The translations under genes were made by a program, and so were the position numbers. The notes below the pieces were generated by a model. That model was not told where the DNA came from and made no database searches. It saw only the letters and a program-made list of their open reading frames with translations. This document shows positions 21,929 through 22,066 of a stretch of 22,066 nt of DNA, piece by piece. Within the stretch, counting starts at the first letter, position 1. Each line of letters opens with the position of its first letter. This DNA comes from a virus: IMG/VR virus record IMGVR_UViG_3300007760_000949, positions 1 to 22,066 of that record; one strand, given 5' to 3'.

Positions 21929-21963
21929 TTGGGCCTTGACATTTCCACACCGGGAGCTATACT
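21929..21963 (+). promoter_or_regulatory. Sigma70-type promoter for the last gene
   Basis: TTGACA (21936-21941) and TATACT (21958-21963) are 16 bases apart. The -35 and the seven bases before it (TTGGGCC) are the same as at 6576-6588, and the spacer length is also the same. Transcription would begin near 21970, leading to the gene at 22007. The spacer before it (21828-21928) is AT-rich and holds no gene that I can see. Confidence 0.72.
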
Positions 21964-21974
21964 ATACGGGAGCT
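21951..21974 (+). repeat. Direct repeat CGGGAGCT flanking the -10 box
   Basis: CGGGAGCT occurs at 21951-21958 and 21967-21974, 16 bases apart, with the TATACTAT region between. The first copy overlaps the first base of the -10 hexamer and the second sits at the expected start of transcription. Spacing of about 1.5 helical turns and the position suggest a regulatory protein site. Confidence 0.45.
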
Positions 21975-22006
21975 GGGAATACCCCCATCTGACGAAAGGC
22001 AGCCAC

Positions 22007-22066
22007 ATGGCACGTAAGGCAGCGAAGACCCCCCGATCCTATGAAATGCAGGATTTGGGCTCGGAG
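22007..22066 (+). CDS. Start of an unknown gene (3' truncated)
   Basis: ATG 22007 has GAAAGG (21993-21998) 8 bases upstream, and 20 codons are visible before the window ends. The N-terminus is basic (MARKAAKTPR). The DNA here is much richer in G and C than the island before it, resembling phage core genes. Too little is present to name it. It begins a new transcription unit under the 21936 promoter. Confidence 0.6.
   Translation, partial: MARKAAKTPRSYEMQDLGSE

Noticed and set aside
1-22066. tRNA genes, CRISPR arrays, integrase or insertion sequences
   Set aside because: No cloverleaf-like segment, regularly spaced repeat, transposase or integrase motif, or att-like duplication was seen on reading.

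Overview
The window looks like part of a tailed, probably T4-like (myovirus) phage genome, most likely from a marine or other aquatic bacterium's virus. All genes lie on the + strand. They are tightly packed, with many TAATG, ATGA and TGATG stop/start overlaps and strong GGAGG-type ribosome sites. A T4 gene-61-type primase sits beside ThyX, a vitamin B12-dependent ribonucleotide reductase and a RuvC-like nuclease. No ribosomal, tRNA or bacterial housekeeping gene is visible. The host cannot be named from the sequence.

Layout. (1) 1-940: the end of an unknown gene, then three small genes for membrane or coiled-coil proteins, one a lipoprotein. They resemble a lysis (holin/spanin) cassette, but only by architecture. 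(2) 964-6560: a DNA replication and nucleotide module. It holds primase, flavin-dependent thymidylate synthase (ThyX), class II ribonucleotide reductase (NrdJ), a tiny zinc-knuckle protein and a RuvC-fold nuclease. nrdJ is physically broken into two genes, each carrying half of a split intein, and a homing endonuclease gene sits in the break. The two proteins should be joined by trans-splicing directly after the radical-bearing cysteine. (3) 6561-7260: a consensus promoter with an extended -10, two small genes (one winged-helix-like), and a strong terminator preceded by a second hairpin. (4) 7291-21827: a 14.5 kb sugar/glycan island of about 19 genes. It holds GT-A and GT-B glycosyltransferases (GT2-, GT4-, GT8- and GT17-like), two SAM methyltransferases, an RfbH-like PLP sugar dehydratase with His in place of the catalytic Lys, an RmlD-like reductase, a GNAT acetyltransferase, a PIG-L deacetylase, a WbqC protein and an apparent DegT-family remnant. 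(5) 21828-22066: an AT-rich spacer, a second promoter sharing 13 bases with the one before 6635, and the first 20 codons of a new gene.

How the genes work together. NrdJ supplies deoxynucleotides and ThyX makes dTMP for phage replication, with primase priming the lagging strand. The island could build or decorate a glycan, on the virion or on the host envelope. Its enzymes cover deoxygenation, keto reduction, N-deacetylation, acetylation, methylation and transfer. Its second half (from about 12131) is visibly more AT-rich than the first half and the replication genes, suggesting assembly from more than one source.

The strongest signal in the window is the fractured nrdJ with split intein and internal endonuclease. 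It matches the published 'fractured gene' arrangement, and the intein closely resembles the split intein NrdJ-1 as I remember it.
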